Shown in pieces: positions 9,065-17,785 of a DNA stretch of 64,000 nt. Location of the stretch: contig FCOH02000006.1 in assembly GCA_001544595.2 (NCBI GenBank), positions 248,001 to 312,000 on the forward strand, written 5' to 3'. Origin of the DNA: Caballeronia peredens (GTDB lineage: Bacteria; Pseudomonadota; Gammaproteobacteria; Burkholderiales; Burkholderiaceae). Below the pieces are notes generated by a model. That model did not search any database. It was not told the origin of the DNA and was given only the letters and a program-made list of their open reading frames with translations. The translations under genes and the position numbers were made by a program. Each line of letters begins with the position of its first letter. Position 1 is the first letter of the stretch.

Positions 9065-9592
9065 TCAACCAAACACGCCGGCCAGGCCAAGCAATGCGCT
9101 TGCCGCGACGAGATATATCGGATTGAGCTTGCTGCGATAAGCGACCATTGCACACACCACCGTGCAAAGCGCGCGCGACACGTTCACATCGGTTTCGCGC
9201 GCGAACACATAAGCTGCCGACACGAGCAAGCCTACCGTTACGGGCGCAAGTCCTTTGCGAATTGCGGTGACAATACGCGAATCCTGCTTGCGTTCGACCC
9301 AGGCGCTGACGAAATACGCCATTAGCGACGAAGGCAAGATCTTGGCAAGCGTCGAAACGAGCGCTCCTGAGAGTCCCGCGGCCTGAAAGCCGATCAACGC
9401 AACAGCCATGCCGTTGGGACCGGGCGCGGCCTGCGTGATGGAAAAGAACGTGACGAACTGCTCGCCCGTTACCCAATGACGCGTATCGACGGCATAGCGC
9501 TGAATATCGGCAAGCGTCGCGTTCATGCCGCCCACCGCAAGCAAGGACCAGATTGCGCCGTGCACGAAGAGATCGGCGAGTGTGCTCCACAT
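9065..9592 (-). CDS. chrA: ChrA-family transporter, second half-protein
   Basis: A 175-residue hydrophobic protein with one CHR domain, including the conserved 'QAAPGPNGMAVALIGF' segment near residues 50-65. ChrA proteins export chromate, but many homologues are of unknown substrate. This is a monodomain (short) ChrA that would pair with the half encoded just upstream. GGAG lies 6 nt before the ATG, and the upstream stop is 4 bp away, so the two are translated together. It is the last gene of the module A operon. Confidence 0.88.
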   Translation of the reverse strand: MWSTLADLFVHGAIWSLLAVGGMNATLADIQRYAVDTRHWVTGEQFVTFFSITQAAPGPNGMAVALIGFQAAGLSGALVSTLAKILPSSLMAYFVSAWVERKQDSRIVTAIRKGLAPVTVGLLVSAAYVFARETDVNVSRALCTVVCAMVAYRSKLNPIYLVAASALLGLAGVFG

Positions 9593-9596
9593 CGCG

Positions 9597-10205
9597 TTAC
9601 TCCTTGCGCGCGCGACGCAGCATCGCGAGCGTGCCAAGCGGTCCGAGAACGGCGAGCACGAGCAAGAGCGGCAACTTCATCAACGCGATGGCGATGAACG
9701 TCGCTGCGACGAGCACGATGCTGGCCACGCCGCGCGGCAGGCTCGTCACGAGCTTGAGCACGGTAGCAATCACGAGGCCCGTCGCCGCCGGCATGAGCCC
9801 TGCGAACAGATGCGCGGTGGTGGCAGCATGCCCCCAGCGCGCGTACGCATAGCCGATGCCGATCGTGATGATGGTCGGTGCGAGATAAAGCGCAAAGACC
9901 GCGATAGCCGCGCCCTTCGCGCCGTGATATTGCCGCCCGAGCACGGTCGCTATGTTCGCGACATTCGGTCCCGGCAATAATTGCGCAAGCGGTAACAGCT
10001 CTGCGAACTCACGATTCGTCAGCCAGCCCAGCCGCTCGACCAGCATGCGTCGCGCCCAAGGCAGAACGCCGCCGAAGCCCGTCAGGCCGATAAAGAAAAA
10101 TGCCTTGAAAAGCGCGAGCGAAGTGGGCACCGGCGGCGCGCCGGATGCGTTCACTTCGCTCGCGGCGGGCGCGGGCGAAAGCTCTTGGATCGTATGGGCA
10201 GTCAT
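9597..10205 (-). CDS. chrA: ChrA-family transporter, first half-protein
   Basis: A 202-residue membrane protein with one CHR domain. The diagnostic segments are 'FKAFFFIGLTGFGGVLPWARR' split around residue 40 and 'LAQLLPGPNVANIATVLG'. Paired monodomain ChrA proteins are known in Burkholderiales, where the two halves insert in opposite topology. It lies 26 bp after the Pht5-like gene in what looks like the same transcript as an aromatic oxygenase. That context is unusual for chromate resistance and suggests either a different anion substrate or chance capture. Confidence 0.87.
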   Translation of the reverse strand: MTAHTIQELSPAPAASEVNASGAPPVPTSLALFKAFFFIGLTGFGGVLPWARRMLVERLGWLTNREFAELLPLAQLLPGPNVANIATVLGRQYHGAKGAAIAVFALYLAPTIITIGIGYAYARWGHAATTAHLFAGLMPAATGLVIATVLKLVTSLPRGVASIVLVAATFIAIALMKLPLLLVLAVLGPLGTLAMLRRARKE

Positions 10206-10231
10206 CGTGATGCGTGCCGGAAAAGACGCGC

Positions 10232-11221
10232 CTATATCTTCGCGGTTTCGAACGTGGCCGGATGAAAGACTTCTTCGATACTCAAGCGGCGTTTCGACAA
10301 CCCTTGCGAATGATGATGGCGCAGGAAGGTTTCGAGTGTATCGCGGTTCGTATCGATGCCGTAGGACCAGTGATCGTCGCCCATCAACTCGCGCGCGGCT
10401 TTCAATTGCTCTTCGACGAACGGCAGTGTCACCTTCGTTGCCGACGTATCCGACAACTTCGCGAGCGCCACGCGCTTCGATTCCGTGAACGCCTTGAGCA
10501 CGGCGGCAGGCAGCCACGGATGCGCCTCGACGAGCGTCTTGCGGATGCCCACCACATGCATGATCGGGAACACACGCGTGCGGCGGAAGTAGTCCTTCGC
10601 GGCGGCAGTCGGATCGCGGAACAGCCAGCCGACGTTGGGGTTCGTCGCGGCACAACCGGGCGGCCGCGGCGCCATGAAGCCGTCGATATCGCCGCGATCG
10701 AGCATCGCCGAGATCGTGTCGCCTTCGGGCGCGGCTTCGAGCCGGATGTCGGACGGCAGGTCGAGCTTGATCTTCTCCGGCCTGCCGGGTTCGTCGATGC
10801 CGCCGCGCACCCACTTTACATCGCTCGCCTTCACGCCGAAATCGTCTTCGAGCACGGCGCGCGCCCAGACGTTCGCCGTCAACTGATACTCCGGCAGGCC
10901 GATGCGCTTGCCCTTCAGATCTTCGGGCCGCTGAATGCGATCAGTGCGCACATAGATCGACGTATGGCGAAAGGCTCGCGAGAGGAATACCGGCACGGCG
11001 ATATAAGGACACGAACCGTCTGCCGTCTTCACGGCATAGCTGGAGAACGACAGCTCGCTGATATCGAAGTCCTGGTAACGAAACGCGCGGAAGAACATCT
11101 CTTCCGGCGAGAGCGTCATGTACACCGGCTCAGCGCCGTCGATCTGCACCTGGCCATCGAGCAGCGGACGCGTCCTGTCATAGTCGCCCATCGCGACGGA
11201 GAGCCTGAGTTTTCCGATCAT
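10232..11221 (-). CDS. Pht5-like (4,5-dihydroxyphthalate decarboxylase family) protein
   Basis: A 329-residue protein with a periplasmic-binding-protein-like fold but no signal peptide; the first residues are 'MIGKLRLSVAMGDYDRT', so it is cytoplasmic. This matches the family of 4,5-dihydroxyphthalate decarboxylase (Pht5/OphC), which turns 4,5-dihydroxyphthalate into protocatechuate. Motifs shared with the paralogue at 21308-22300 include 'YDRTR.L.DG', 'E..FFR..R', 'SE.S.SSY' and 'FPIMH'. Automatic annotation often calls such proteins ABC solute-binding proteins; the missing export signal argues against that. It sits in an operon with a Rieske oxygenase. Confidence 0.82.
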   Translation of the reverse strand: MIGKLRLSVAMGDYDRTRPLLDGQVQIDGAEPVYMTLSPEEMFFRAFRYQDFDISELSFSSYAVKTADGSCPYIAVPVFLSRAFRHTSIYVRTDRIQRPEDLKGKRIGLPEYQLTANVWARAVLEDDFGVKASDVKWVRGGIDEPGRPEKIKLDLPSDIRLEAAPEGDTISAMLDRGDIDGFMAPRPPGCAATNPNVGWLFRDPTAAAKDYFRRTRVFPIMHVVGIRKTLVEAHPWLPAAVLKAFTESKRVALAKLSDTSATKVTLPFVEEQLKAARELMGDDHWSYGIDTNRDTLETFLRHHHSQGLSKRRLSIEEVFHPATFETAKI

Positions 11222-11282
11222 CGTGTGAATCTCCTGCGGTTTGCGTCCATAATTCCAGCTTGTCGATTGCATGCAAAGTGCA

Positions 11283-11996
11283 TTAAACCAGCGAGTGCAC
11301 GAAATTTCGATTGACCTTGCGGCGCAGAAATTCGAAGTTGACGGCGAACTGCTCCGCGCGCGTGACGGCGTCGTGCAGGCGGTTCACGTCTTCCGGCGAG
11401 AACGTCTCGCCGATGCCGCCCGCCGCTTTCGTCAGCAATTGAATACGGCATGCATTATCCAGAAGGAGCGACAGCACGACGGATTCCTCGATCGAGCGTC
11501 CGACCACCGCGACGCCGTGATTGCGCATCAGCACGGCCTTGCTCTGTCCGAGCGCGCGCGCCACGCCCGCGCCCATGTCCTGCGTGCGGATCAGGTTCAT
11601 CGTGTCCGTGTAGTACGGCAGCCCGTCGGCGAAATGCACGCTCGGCTGGCTGATCATCTCCAGCGGCTGACCGGTCGCGGAAAGCGCGACCGCATGCGTC
11701 GGATGCGCGTGGATCACGCTCGTCACTTCCGGGCGCACCTTGAAGATTTCCGAGTGAATGAAGACCTCGCTATGCCGGCGGCCGCCACCGCTCACTTTCT
11801 CGCCTTCGAGATTGCACACGACGATGTTGTCCTCGGTGATCTCGTCGAAGCCGTGGCTATGCGGCTTCATCAGGAAGTGCGTCGGGTCGCCGGGCACGCG
11901 TACGGAGATGTGGCCGCGCGTGAGATCGCCCTGTCCTTCGGCTTCGAGAATACGGCCGGCGTCGATCAGTTTTTGCTTCGCTTCGTCGAGCGTCAT
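11283..11996 (-). CDS. Class II aldolase/adducin family protein (PhtC-like decarboxylase candidate)
   Basis: A 237-residue protein. The class II aldolase metal site is visible: E77, H96 and H98 ('SVIHAHPTH') and a later histidine in 'MRNHGVAVVG'. The family includes fuculose aldolase and also 3,4-dihydroxyphthalate decarboxylase (PhtC of Arthrobacter). Operon position between a Pht5-like gene and tripartite transporter genes favours an aromatic-acid decarboxylase or related C-C lyase over a sugar enzyme. The start is the ATG at 'MTLDEAKQ'; a longer frame would run into the upstream gene. Confidence 0.85.
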   Translation of the reverse strand: MTLDEAKQKLIDAGRILEAEGQGDLTRGHISVRVPGDPTHFLMKPHSHGFDEITEDNIVVCNLEGEKVSGGGRRHSEVFIHSEIFKVRPEVTSVIHAHPTHAVALSATGQPLEMISQPSVHFADGLPYYTDTMNLIRTQDMGAGVARALGQSKAVLMRNHGVAVVGRSIEESVVLSLLLDNACRIQLLTKAAGGIGETFSPEDVNRLHDAVTRAEQFAVNFEFLRRKVNRNFVHSLV

Positions 11997-12025
11997 GGTG
12001 TCGTCCTGAGTTCGTGATGAATCGG

Positions 12026-13126
12026 TTAGAAGCGCCCGCCCACTGCGGCCTTCGCTTTCGAAAGCACATCGGGCGGCGTCTTGTAGAGTTCGTCGAGCAA
12101 CTGGTCCATGCGTTGCCACGAAACGGGCCGAACCTCGAGACCCATGCGTTTCGCTTCGGCAAGGAATTGCGGATCCTTCACGGTCTGCTCGAAAGCCTGG
12201 CGCAATGCGGCGGTGCGTTCTGGCGGAAGTCCCGGCGGCGCCGCGAACGGACGCGCGAACACCTGACTCGCGACGATGACCTTCAGCACCTGGCGTGTCT
12301 GATCGTTCGAAGCGAGATCGAGTAGCAGCGGCACGTCAGGCAGTTCGGGATGCTTCTCCAGCGCAACCTGCACGAGAATGTTGATCTTCTTGCCGGTGAT
12401 CCAGTCCGGATGACGCGTCTGAATCGTGCTCCATGACACGCCGCATTCACCGTCGATCTCACCGCGCTCCATCGCGAGCGCCGTTTCGTTGCTGCCCGGA
12501 TAACCGGTGACCAGCTTGAGTTTCGAGTTGAAGAGATTCTTGATGGTCGATGCGATCACATCCGGATCCGAACCCGCGCCTTGTCCGCCCATGCGCGCTT
12601 CCTTGTCGACGAGATCCTTGAACGTCTTGACCGGCGATGTATTCCACGTCACGCACAAACTCACGTCACTCGTGATACTGCCGAGCCAGGTGAGCTTGCG
12701 TGCATCGAAGCTCGCTTCGCCGAGAAGCGGCTGTTCCGGCATCGTGCGGCCGAAGGTGCCGAACGTCGAACCGTCTTTCGGCGCAATGCCGTACAGATAG
12801 TTGACCGCCTTCAGGCTGCCCGCACCCGGCATGCTTTGCGGCGTGATGGTCGGCTTGCCCGGAAGGAAGTTGCCGATGTATTTGCCGAGCAGCCGCGCAT
12901 AAGTGTCGTAGCCGCCGCCGACGGAATAGCCGATCGTCATCGTCACGTTGCGGCCGCCGTAGAAGTCCGCGACCGTTTCGGCCGCCGCGCGGCTCGCCAG
13001 TGGTGCGCACAGCAATATCGCTGCGAGCGCCGAGATAGTTGCATCTGCAATCATGCGCCGCTTGTTGCGCGTCGACCTTCTTGCGGGGCCTTCATGCGAT
13101 GAGAACTGCGAGAGTCGATCGTTCAT
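12026..13126 (-). CDS. tctC: Tripartite tricarboxylate transporter solute receptor (TctC/Bug family)
   Basis: A 366-residue protein of the TctC/Bug family. The N-terminus is long and basic ('RRSTRNKRRM') before a hydrophobic segment ending in 'SRAAAE', a signal peptide that may use the internal ATG about 24 codons later. The motifs 'IGYSVGGGYDTYARLLGKY' (residues 65-85, shown in part) and 'PQSMPGAGSLKAVNYLY' are typical of the ligand-contact loops. It captures a carboxylate in the periplasm for the TctA-TctB permease encoded just upstream. IphC, the isophthalate receptor of Comamonas, is from this family, which fits the context. Confidence 0.9.
   Translation of the reverse strand: MNDRLSQFSSHEGPARRSTRNKRRMIADATISALAAILLCAPLASRAAAETVADFYGGRNVTMTIGYSVGGGYDTYARLLGKYIGNFLPGKPTITPQSMPGAGSLKAVNYLYGIAPKDGSTFGTFGRTMPEQPLLGEASFDARKLTWLGSITSDVSLCVTWNTSPVKTFKDLVDKEARMGGQGAGSDPDVIASTIKNLFNSKLKLVTGYPGSNETALAMERGEIDGECGVSWSTIQTRHPDWITGKKINILVQVALEKHPELPDVPLLLDLASNDQTRQVLKVIVASQVFARPFAAPPGLPPERTAALRQAFEQTVKDPQFLAEAKRMGLEVRPVSWQRMDQLLDELYKTPPDVLSKAKAAVGGRF
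13039..13054. repeat. ATAGTTGC-type palindromic word, copy inside tctC
   Basis: TTGCATCTGCAATCAT, preceded by ATAG, lies within the signal-peptide part of tctC. It is near-identical to copies at 39702-39717, 44442-44457 and 45560-45575. Confidence 0.5.
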
Positions 13127-13200
13127 GGTTCTGTCTCCACCAGTGATGGCCGGCTGGCTGATGTGGGCTCGCCGCCGATGTCTTTTGGCCTGTTGCGCGA

Positions 13201-15408
13201 TTACACGATGCCGCCCAACTGGCGCAGCGCCGGCCACCAGTCGCCGATTAGCGATTGCGGCCACGGCGTCGAGAAGATACGGCCGAAGACGAGGTAAAGC
13301 GCAACGGTCATCGCAATGGACAGCACGGCGGACGTGCGCCAACGCTCGCCGAACTCGAAGCGCGCCACGAGCACCATGAAGATCAGCAACGCAGGAAGCA
13401 AGCCGATGACCGTCGCTACGCCGAGGGCACCCGCGATCCACGCGAAGAAGCGCATACCGCGCAGGTAGATGGTCCGTGTATCGAGTGTCGATGCGAGGCC
13501 ATCGTGCGTCGAAGGCTCGCCATGCGCCCCGAAACTCGTATTCGCGGTCGCGCTCGCGTGCGTCTTCGCGATGGCGTTGCCGGGCTGCGTATCGACGCTT
13601 GCTCGGGGCTCGCTGAAATGAGCGCCCGCGCCTGCCATGGCGAGCTTGCCCATCGGTGCGGATGCATCCATTGAAAGCGACGGCTCCGTTTCGCGCGTGT
13701 TCACCTCGCGCGTGAACAGCTGCTCGATCAGCACGATGCAGCAAAACACGAGCGCGGCGACCGCACTGGTCATCGGCATGAGGCGTGCAGCGAAGGCCCA
13801 GTCACGCGCGACGGCCATCGCTGCGATCACGAGCGCCGTCATCGCGAGCGTGAAGACGATCTGCCAGTCGAAGCCGCGTACGCGCAATTTGAAGGAAGGC
13901 GCGCCACGCGACGTCGCTTGTGAACGCCCGCGCCACGTCTTGCGCAGTCCCTTGATCGTCGGACCGAGGACGACCCAGAGCGCCGCGAGCAGAATCACCA
14001 CGACGACCGGCCGCGTGAAGAGACTCATGCCGTAGAGCTCGTGCGAGATGAAGTAATAGCGCTCGAAGATGCTGCCCAGCACGAGGCCCAGAATGAGCGG
14101 CGGGCGCGGCCAGTTCAGTCGCTTCATGATCCATCCGATGCCGCCGAAAAGCACGAGCGAACAAAGATCGCCCCAGCTTTGACTCGCGTTGAACGCGCCG
14201 AGATATACGATCGCGATGACGAGCGGTATCAGGATGCCGACGCGCACGGTTGCGAGCTTCGAGAACAGACTGCTGCTCGAGAGACAGATGATCGCGCCCA
14301 TGATGTGCGAGATCGTCAGTGTCCAGATGATCGTGTAGGTCACGTCAAGATGCTTGGTCAGCATCTCGGGGCCGGGCGTGAAGCCATGCATGATGAACGC
14401 GCTCAGCAGCAGCGCCATCGAAGCACCCGCCGGCATGCCGAACGCGACGGTCGGAATCAGGTGACCGCCCTCCTTCGCATTGTTCGAACTCTCCGATGCA
14501 ATCACGCCGCGAATATCGCCTTTGCCGAAGTTCTCGGGGTTCTTCTCGGTGCGGATGGCGTGGCCATACGCCATCCAGTCGATCACCGCCGAGCCGATGC
14601 CCGGCACGGCGCCCAGCAGCGCGCCGAGACCGCTGCAGCGCAGGATCAGCCACCAGTGACGCGCAGCGTCCCTCACGCCGTCCCATTGCGTGCTCGCGCG
14701 TACACCGGGCTGCGGATTCGCACGCGCGATGCCGGTGCGCTCGATCGCCATGTCCGCGAGTTCGGGCAACGCGAATATGCCGAGCGTGACCGGCACGATC
14801 GGCAGATGGTCCCATAAATACAAAGTGCCAAAGGTCCAGCGTAGCGTGCCCGTTTGCGGATCGGAGCCGATCAGCGAGAGCATCAGGCCGAACGATGCTA
14901 CAGCGAGACCTTTCATCGGTGCCTTGCCTGAAAGCGTCGCGACCATCGAGAGACCGAAGACGCACATCGCCAGCAACTCCGCCGAGCCGATATACAGCAC
15001 GATCAGGCGCAGCACCGGAATGGCGAGCGCGAGCAGCAGCGCACCGAAGATACCCCCCGCCAGCGACGACGCATAGCCCGCGCCGAACGCACGGCGCGCG
15101 TGACCCTGCTTCGCGAGTGGATGGCCGTCGAGCACGGTGGCCGCAGCGCCGACGGTGCCCGGCACGCCGAACAGCACGGCGGGAATGAAGTCCGACACGG
15201 TCGTCACCGCGGCCATGCCGAGCAGCAGCGCGAACGCGGTGTAACCGTCGAGGTGATAGGTGAACGGAATCAGCAGCGCGAGTCCGACGATTCCGCCCAG
15301 GCCCGGCACGACGCCCAGCGCGAGTCCGAGCAGCACGCCGCCCAGCATGATCCCGAGGCGCAGCGGATCGAGAATCAGGGTCAGCGCATGGAGGGCGGCA
15401 TCCAGCAT
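13201..15408 (-). CDS. TctA-TctB fusion, permease of a tripartite tricarboxylate transporter
   Basis: A 735-residue membrane protein, against about 500 for TctA alone. Residues 1 to about 500 are TctA: 'GVVPGLGGIVGLAL' near 33-46 and the 'FGMPAGASMALLLS' loop. The remainder looks like TctB, with paired helices around 'ARLMPMTSAVAALVF' and a final pair ending in 'TPWPQSLIGDWW'. An 85-residue hydrophilic Ser/Thr/Ala/His-rich linker separates the two TctB halves. No separate tctB gene exists here, so the fusion completes a TctABC system with the receptor at 12026-13126. It imports a carboxylate driven by ion gradient. Confidence 0.88.
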   Translation of the reverse strand: MLDAALHALTLILDPLRLGIMLGGVLLGLALGVVPGLGGIVGLALLIPFTYHLDGYTAFALLLGMAAVTTVSDFIPAVLFGVPGTVGAAATVLDGHPLAKQGHARRAFGAGYASSLAGGIFGALLLALAIPVLRLIVLYIGSAELLAMCVFGLSMVATLSGKAPMKGLAVASFGLMLSLIGSDPQTGTLRWTFGTLYLWDHLPIVPVTLGIFALPELADMAIERTGIARANPQPGVRASTQWDGVRDAARHWWLILRCSGLGALLGAVPGIGSAVIDWMAYGHAIRTEKNPENFGKGDIRGVIASESSNNAKEGGHLIPTVAFGMPAGASMALLLSAFIMHGFTPGPEMLTKHLDVTYTIIWTLTISHIMGAIICLSSSSLFSKLATVRVGILIPLVIAIVYLGAFNASQSWGDLCSLVLFGGIGWIMKRLNWPRPPLILGLVLGSIFERYYFISHELYGMSLFTRPVVVVILLAALWVVLGPTIKGLRKTWRGRSQATSRGAPSFKLRVRGFDWQIVFTLAMTALVIAAMAVARDWAFAARLMPMTSAVAALVFCCIVLIEQLFTREVNTRETEPSLSMDASAPMGKLAMAGAGAHFSEPRASVDTQPGNAIAKTHASATANTSFGAHGEPSTHDGLASTLDTRTIYLRGMRFFAWIAGALGVATVIGLLPALLIFMVLVARFEFGERWRTSAVLSIAMTVALYLVFGRIFSTPWPQSLIGDWWPALRQLGGIV

Positions 15409-15692
15409 CAGAGCGCCTCCGGACGAGCGAGCGGCGTGGCGTGACAGCGGCCATGTCGGCGGGATCGGATGTACGTGGGTCGCATCTCAAGTCTCCGGTG
15501 ATCGTCCGGCTGCGTGGCCGGGCGCTTATAGTCGAACCGTCAGTCGAACCGCTCGTCGTCTCGCGCGGCAGGGCGACGCGCGCGTTTGCATTTTGCGTTT
15601 TGCATTACGCATTCACGACTGCATTTTGTGTTATGCGTTATGCATGCAAGATGCAACGCCCGTCGCGCACGCCGCTAGTTCTGCTCGTATTG
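15409..15692. other. Intergenic region between the Rieske and TctA-TctB genes
   Basis: No gene is visible. Both flanking genes read leftward. It contains the AT-rich direct repeat at 15587-15644 and a doubled word GTCGAACCG near 15528 and 15542. It could hold a second promoter or a transcript-processing site that sets oxygenase and transporter levels apart. Confidence 0.45.
15587..15644. repeat. Imperfect 25-bp direct repeat, AT-rich
   Basis: Two copies, at 15587-15611 and 15620-15644, agree at 21 of 25 positions by eye. Each begins and ends with TGCA and is built of short TGCATTTTG/CGTT-like words. The composition is unlike the GC-rich surroundings. It lies between the module A oxygenase and its transporter genes. 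Confidence 0.7.
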
Positions 15693-16931
15693 CTATTCGA
15701 AGATGCGCACGAGGTCCGGCGCGATCGGCGAATACTTCGCGTGAGTGCGCAGCATGAAGCTCGCAAAGCCGTCGCTGTTGTGATGTTTCTTGCGCTCGTT
15801 CGGCAGATCGATGCACTGATTGCGCACGGGATCGCGCACGAGGCCCATCGGGTCTTCGCCCGCCTCGACCTTCTTCAATTCGCGGCGCAGCATGCGGCGA
15901 TAAATCGCCAGCCCCTGGTCGGAAGCACCGAGGTTTTCACGCGTGCGATCCGCGATGGCGCCCTGTGTGATCCACGCCATCATGTCCTGGCCATCGACGT
16001 TATCGACGATGAATTCGCCATCCGCATCACGGAACGGAACATCGTAGGTATGCAGGTGTTCAGTGAGACGCGCGGGCACGTCGATGCCCTTCGGCGGAAG
16101 ATAGGCGTTGTACCAGAGATGCAACGTGTGCTCGTCGTCGACCGGTACGCGGATCTGAAACGAGTAATAGCGCGACGCTTCGTCGCCGTTGCCCACGGCG
16201 AGCATGTTCGGAAACACGATCGGATGGCCGATGCGCCAGTCGTCCGAATCCTCCGAGTGTCCCGCGAGCAAGCGGTGCTTCGTCACGCCGAATTCGAATT
16301 CGTTGAACGCGATCTTCTCGTGCTTCGCGCTGATCGCGACCTTCACGCCTTCCTGTTCCTTCTGAAACTCGTAGTGATGGCCGTGCAGCCATTCGGTGTG
16401 GATCGGATCGACCGAGTTCTCCATGATCTGCAGCCAGTTCACCGGCAACAGCGCGCGGCCCATCATGCGGATCGCCCCCGGCGCGACGAAGCCATCGAAA
16501 CGCGGCAGAAGCGGACGCGGTTCCGGTCCCATATATGCAAAAAGCACGCCGCCGAGTTCCTCGACAGGGTAGGCATCAGTTGTGACCTTGTCGCGGAAAG
16601 CGCAGTTATCCGGCTCGTTCGGCTGATTGAGGCACTTACCCTCTGCGCTAAACTCCCAGCCGTGATACGGACAGCGAATGCCCTGCTCCGTCGGAATGCC
16701 ATGCGCGAACGACGCCCGCCGATGCGGACACTGCTCCGCGATCAAGCCGCGCCTTCCTTGCCGATCCCGAAAGAGCACGAGGTCTTCGCCCAGCAGACGC
16801 ACACGCTTGGTCCATTTATCGTCGAGTTCCGATGCCGCGGCGAACGGTTGCCAGTAGCGGCGCAGCAGCTTTCCCATCGACGAACCCGGTCCGATGCGCG
16901 TCAATGTTTCGTTTTGTTCAGCCGTGAGCAT
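15693..16931 (-). CDS. Rieske oxygenase alpha subunit, module A (phthalate dioxygenase-like family)
   Basis: A 412-residue ring-hydroxylating oxygenase. The Rieske 2Fe-2S ligands are C68, H70, C87 and H90 ('CPHRR', 'CPYHGW'). The mononuclear iron motif is D175, H178 and H183 ('DPIHTEWLHGH'). The start 'MLTAEQNETLTRIGPGSSMGKLLRRYW' (shown only in part here as its first words) is typical of the phthalate 4,5-dioxygenase branch, which works with a one-protein reductase and no separate ferredoxin. The matching reductase is at 19016-20005 on the divergent arm. It is the first gene of the leftward operon and should be controlled by the MarR protein. Confidence 0.92.
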   Translation of the reverse strand: MLTAEQNETLTRIGPGSSMGKLLRRYWQPFAAASELDDKWTKRVRLLGEDLVLFRDRQGRRGLIAEQCPHRRASFAHGIPTEQGIRCPYHGWEFSAEGKCLNQPNEPDNCAFRDKVTTDAYPVEELGGVLFAYMGPEPRPLLPRFDGFVAPGAIRMMGRALLPVNWLQIMENSVDPIHTEWLHGHHYEFQKEQEGVKVAISAKHEKIAFNEFEFGVTKHRLLAGHSEDSDDWRIGHPIVFPNMLAVGNGDEASRYYSFQIRVPVDDEHTLHLWYNAYLPPKGIDVPARLTEHLHTYDVPFRDADGEFIVDNVDGQDMMAWITQGAIADRTRENLGASDQGLAIYRRMLRRELKKVEAGEDPMGLVRDPVRNQCIDLPNERKKHHNSDGFASFMLRTHAKYSPIAPDLVRIFE

Positions 16932-17004
16932 GAGTCGATTCCCGTATGGTGGAGATGTGCGCTGGCGCCACCCCTCCCGTCGCCAGCCTTTAACCCATAT
17001 TATG

Positions 17005-17020
17005 CTTAGGTACCTAACTT
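17005..17020. promoter_or_regulatory. MarR-type operator, oxygenase side
   Basis: CTTAG-GTAC-CTAACTT contains the perfect palindrome TTAGGTACCTAA at 17006-17017. On the leftward strand it is followed at once by a TAATAT-like -10 box, so binding would block the oxygenase promoter. It shares the CTTAG-N4-CTAA core with 17173-17185 and 24416-24428. Confidence 0.75.
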
Positions 17021-17159
17021 AAAAATAATGGAAAATACTAGGTCGCTTCGTGCAGTCTCCGAAAATCCTTCGGACGCGCTCCAGATCTTCATGCACGGAC
17101 CTTTCAGTAGATAATGCGATATCACGGTGGGATCCGGATTCTCCCTAACGCCCGCATCA

Positions 17160-17188
17160 TTGACAAATTTAACTTAGTTATCTAAGTT
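17160..17188 (+). promoter_or_regulatory. marR promoter overlapped by an operator
   Basis: TTGACA at 17160-17165, a 17-bp spacer and TAAGTT at 17183-17188 form a sigma-70 promoter. The 18-bp inverted repeat AACTTAG-TTAT-CTAAGTT at 17171-17188 covers the spacer and -10 box, which is the arrangement of an autorepressor. The MarR start codon follows 42 bp downstream. Confidence 0.8.
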
Positions 17189-17230
17189 TACGGAAAAGAG
17201 GCATGCACGCATGCCGGACAAGGTGAGAGG

Positions 17231-17785
17231 ATGAACAAGAGCGAGCAAAAGATTCCACGCGACCCGCAACCGGGCACGCTCAAGCACTGGCGCGAAGCGT
17301 TGCCGGAAGAACGCATGGCGCATCTCGTCAAGGACGCGGCGCGCGGCTTTTCACGTTCCTTGCAGGCGCGCCTCAAGGAACACGAAGTGCTTTACGGACA
17401 CTGGACGTTTCTGCGCATCCTCTGGCAGACGGACGGCCTCACGCAGCGGCAATTGAGCGAACAGGCGGGCGTCGCCGAGCCGACCACGTTTTCCGCGCTG
17501 AAGACCATGGAAAACCTCGGCTATCTCACACGTCAGAAGCTGCCTGATAACCGCAAGCAAGTGCGCGTGTTTCTTACGCCCAAGGGCGTTGCGTTGCGCA
17601 CGGCGCTCGTACCCGGCGCGATAGACGTGAATCGCGTTGCGCTTGCGGGCATCACGCAGGAAGACATCGCCGCGACGCGACGCACGCTGCTCGCGATGAT
17701 CGAGAACCTGGCGGCCGACGATCTCGTCGCCGCGAAGAACGGCCGCGACTCGGCCAATGGCAGCCTCAGCGAGGAATCACTGTGA
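17231..17785 (+). CDS. MarR-family regulator of module A
   Basis: A 184-residue protein with the MarR winged helix: 'LTQRQLSEQAGVAEPTTFSAL' spans the recognition helix (about residues 75-95, quoted in part), followed by the wing 'LPDNRKQVRVFLTPKG'. MarR dimers usually repress and are released by an aromatic ligand. Two matching palindromes lie in the 299-bp divergent gap. The stop overlaps the GTG start of the next gene by four bases, so regulator and dehydrogenase are made together. Confidence 0.92.
   Translation: MNKSEQKIPRDPQPGTLKHWREALPEERMAHLVKDAARGFSRSLQARLKEHEVLYGHWTFLRILWQTDGLTQRQLSEQAGVAEPTTFSALKTMENLGYLTRQKLPDNRKQVRVFLTPKGVALRTALVPGAIDVNRVALAGITQEDIAATRRTLLAMIENLAADDLVAAKNGRDSANGSLSEESL

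Noticed and set aside
10232-11221. Reading this protein (and 21308-22300) as a periplasmic ABC binding protein
   Set aside because: Neither has a signal peptide, and both lie with oxygenase genes; the Pht5 decarboxylase family has the same fold and fits better.
15441-17009. 522-residue rightward frame over the module A oxygenase gene
   Set aside because: No ribosome site and no family pattern; it is the mirror of the Rieske gene.
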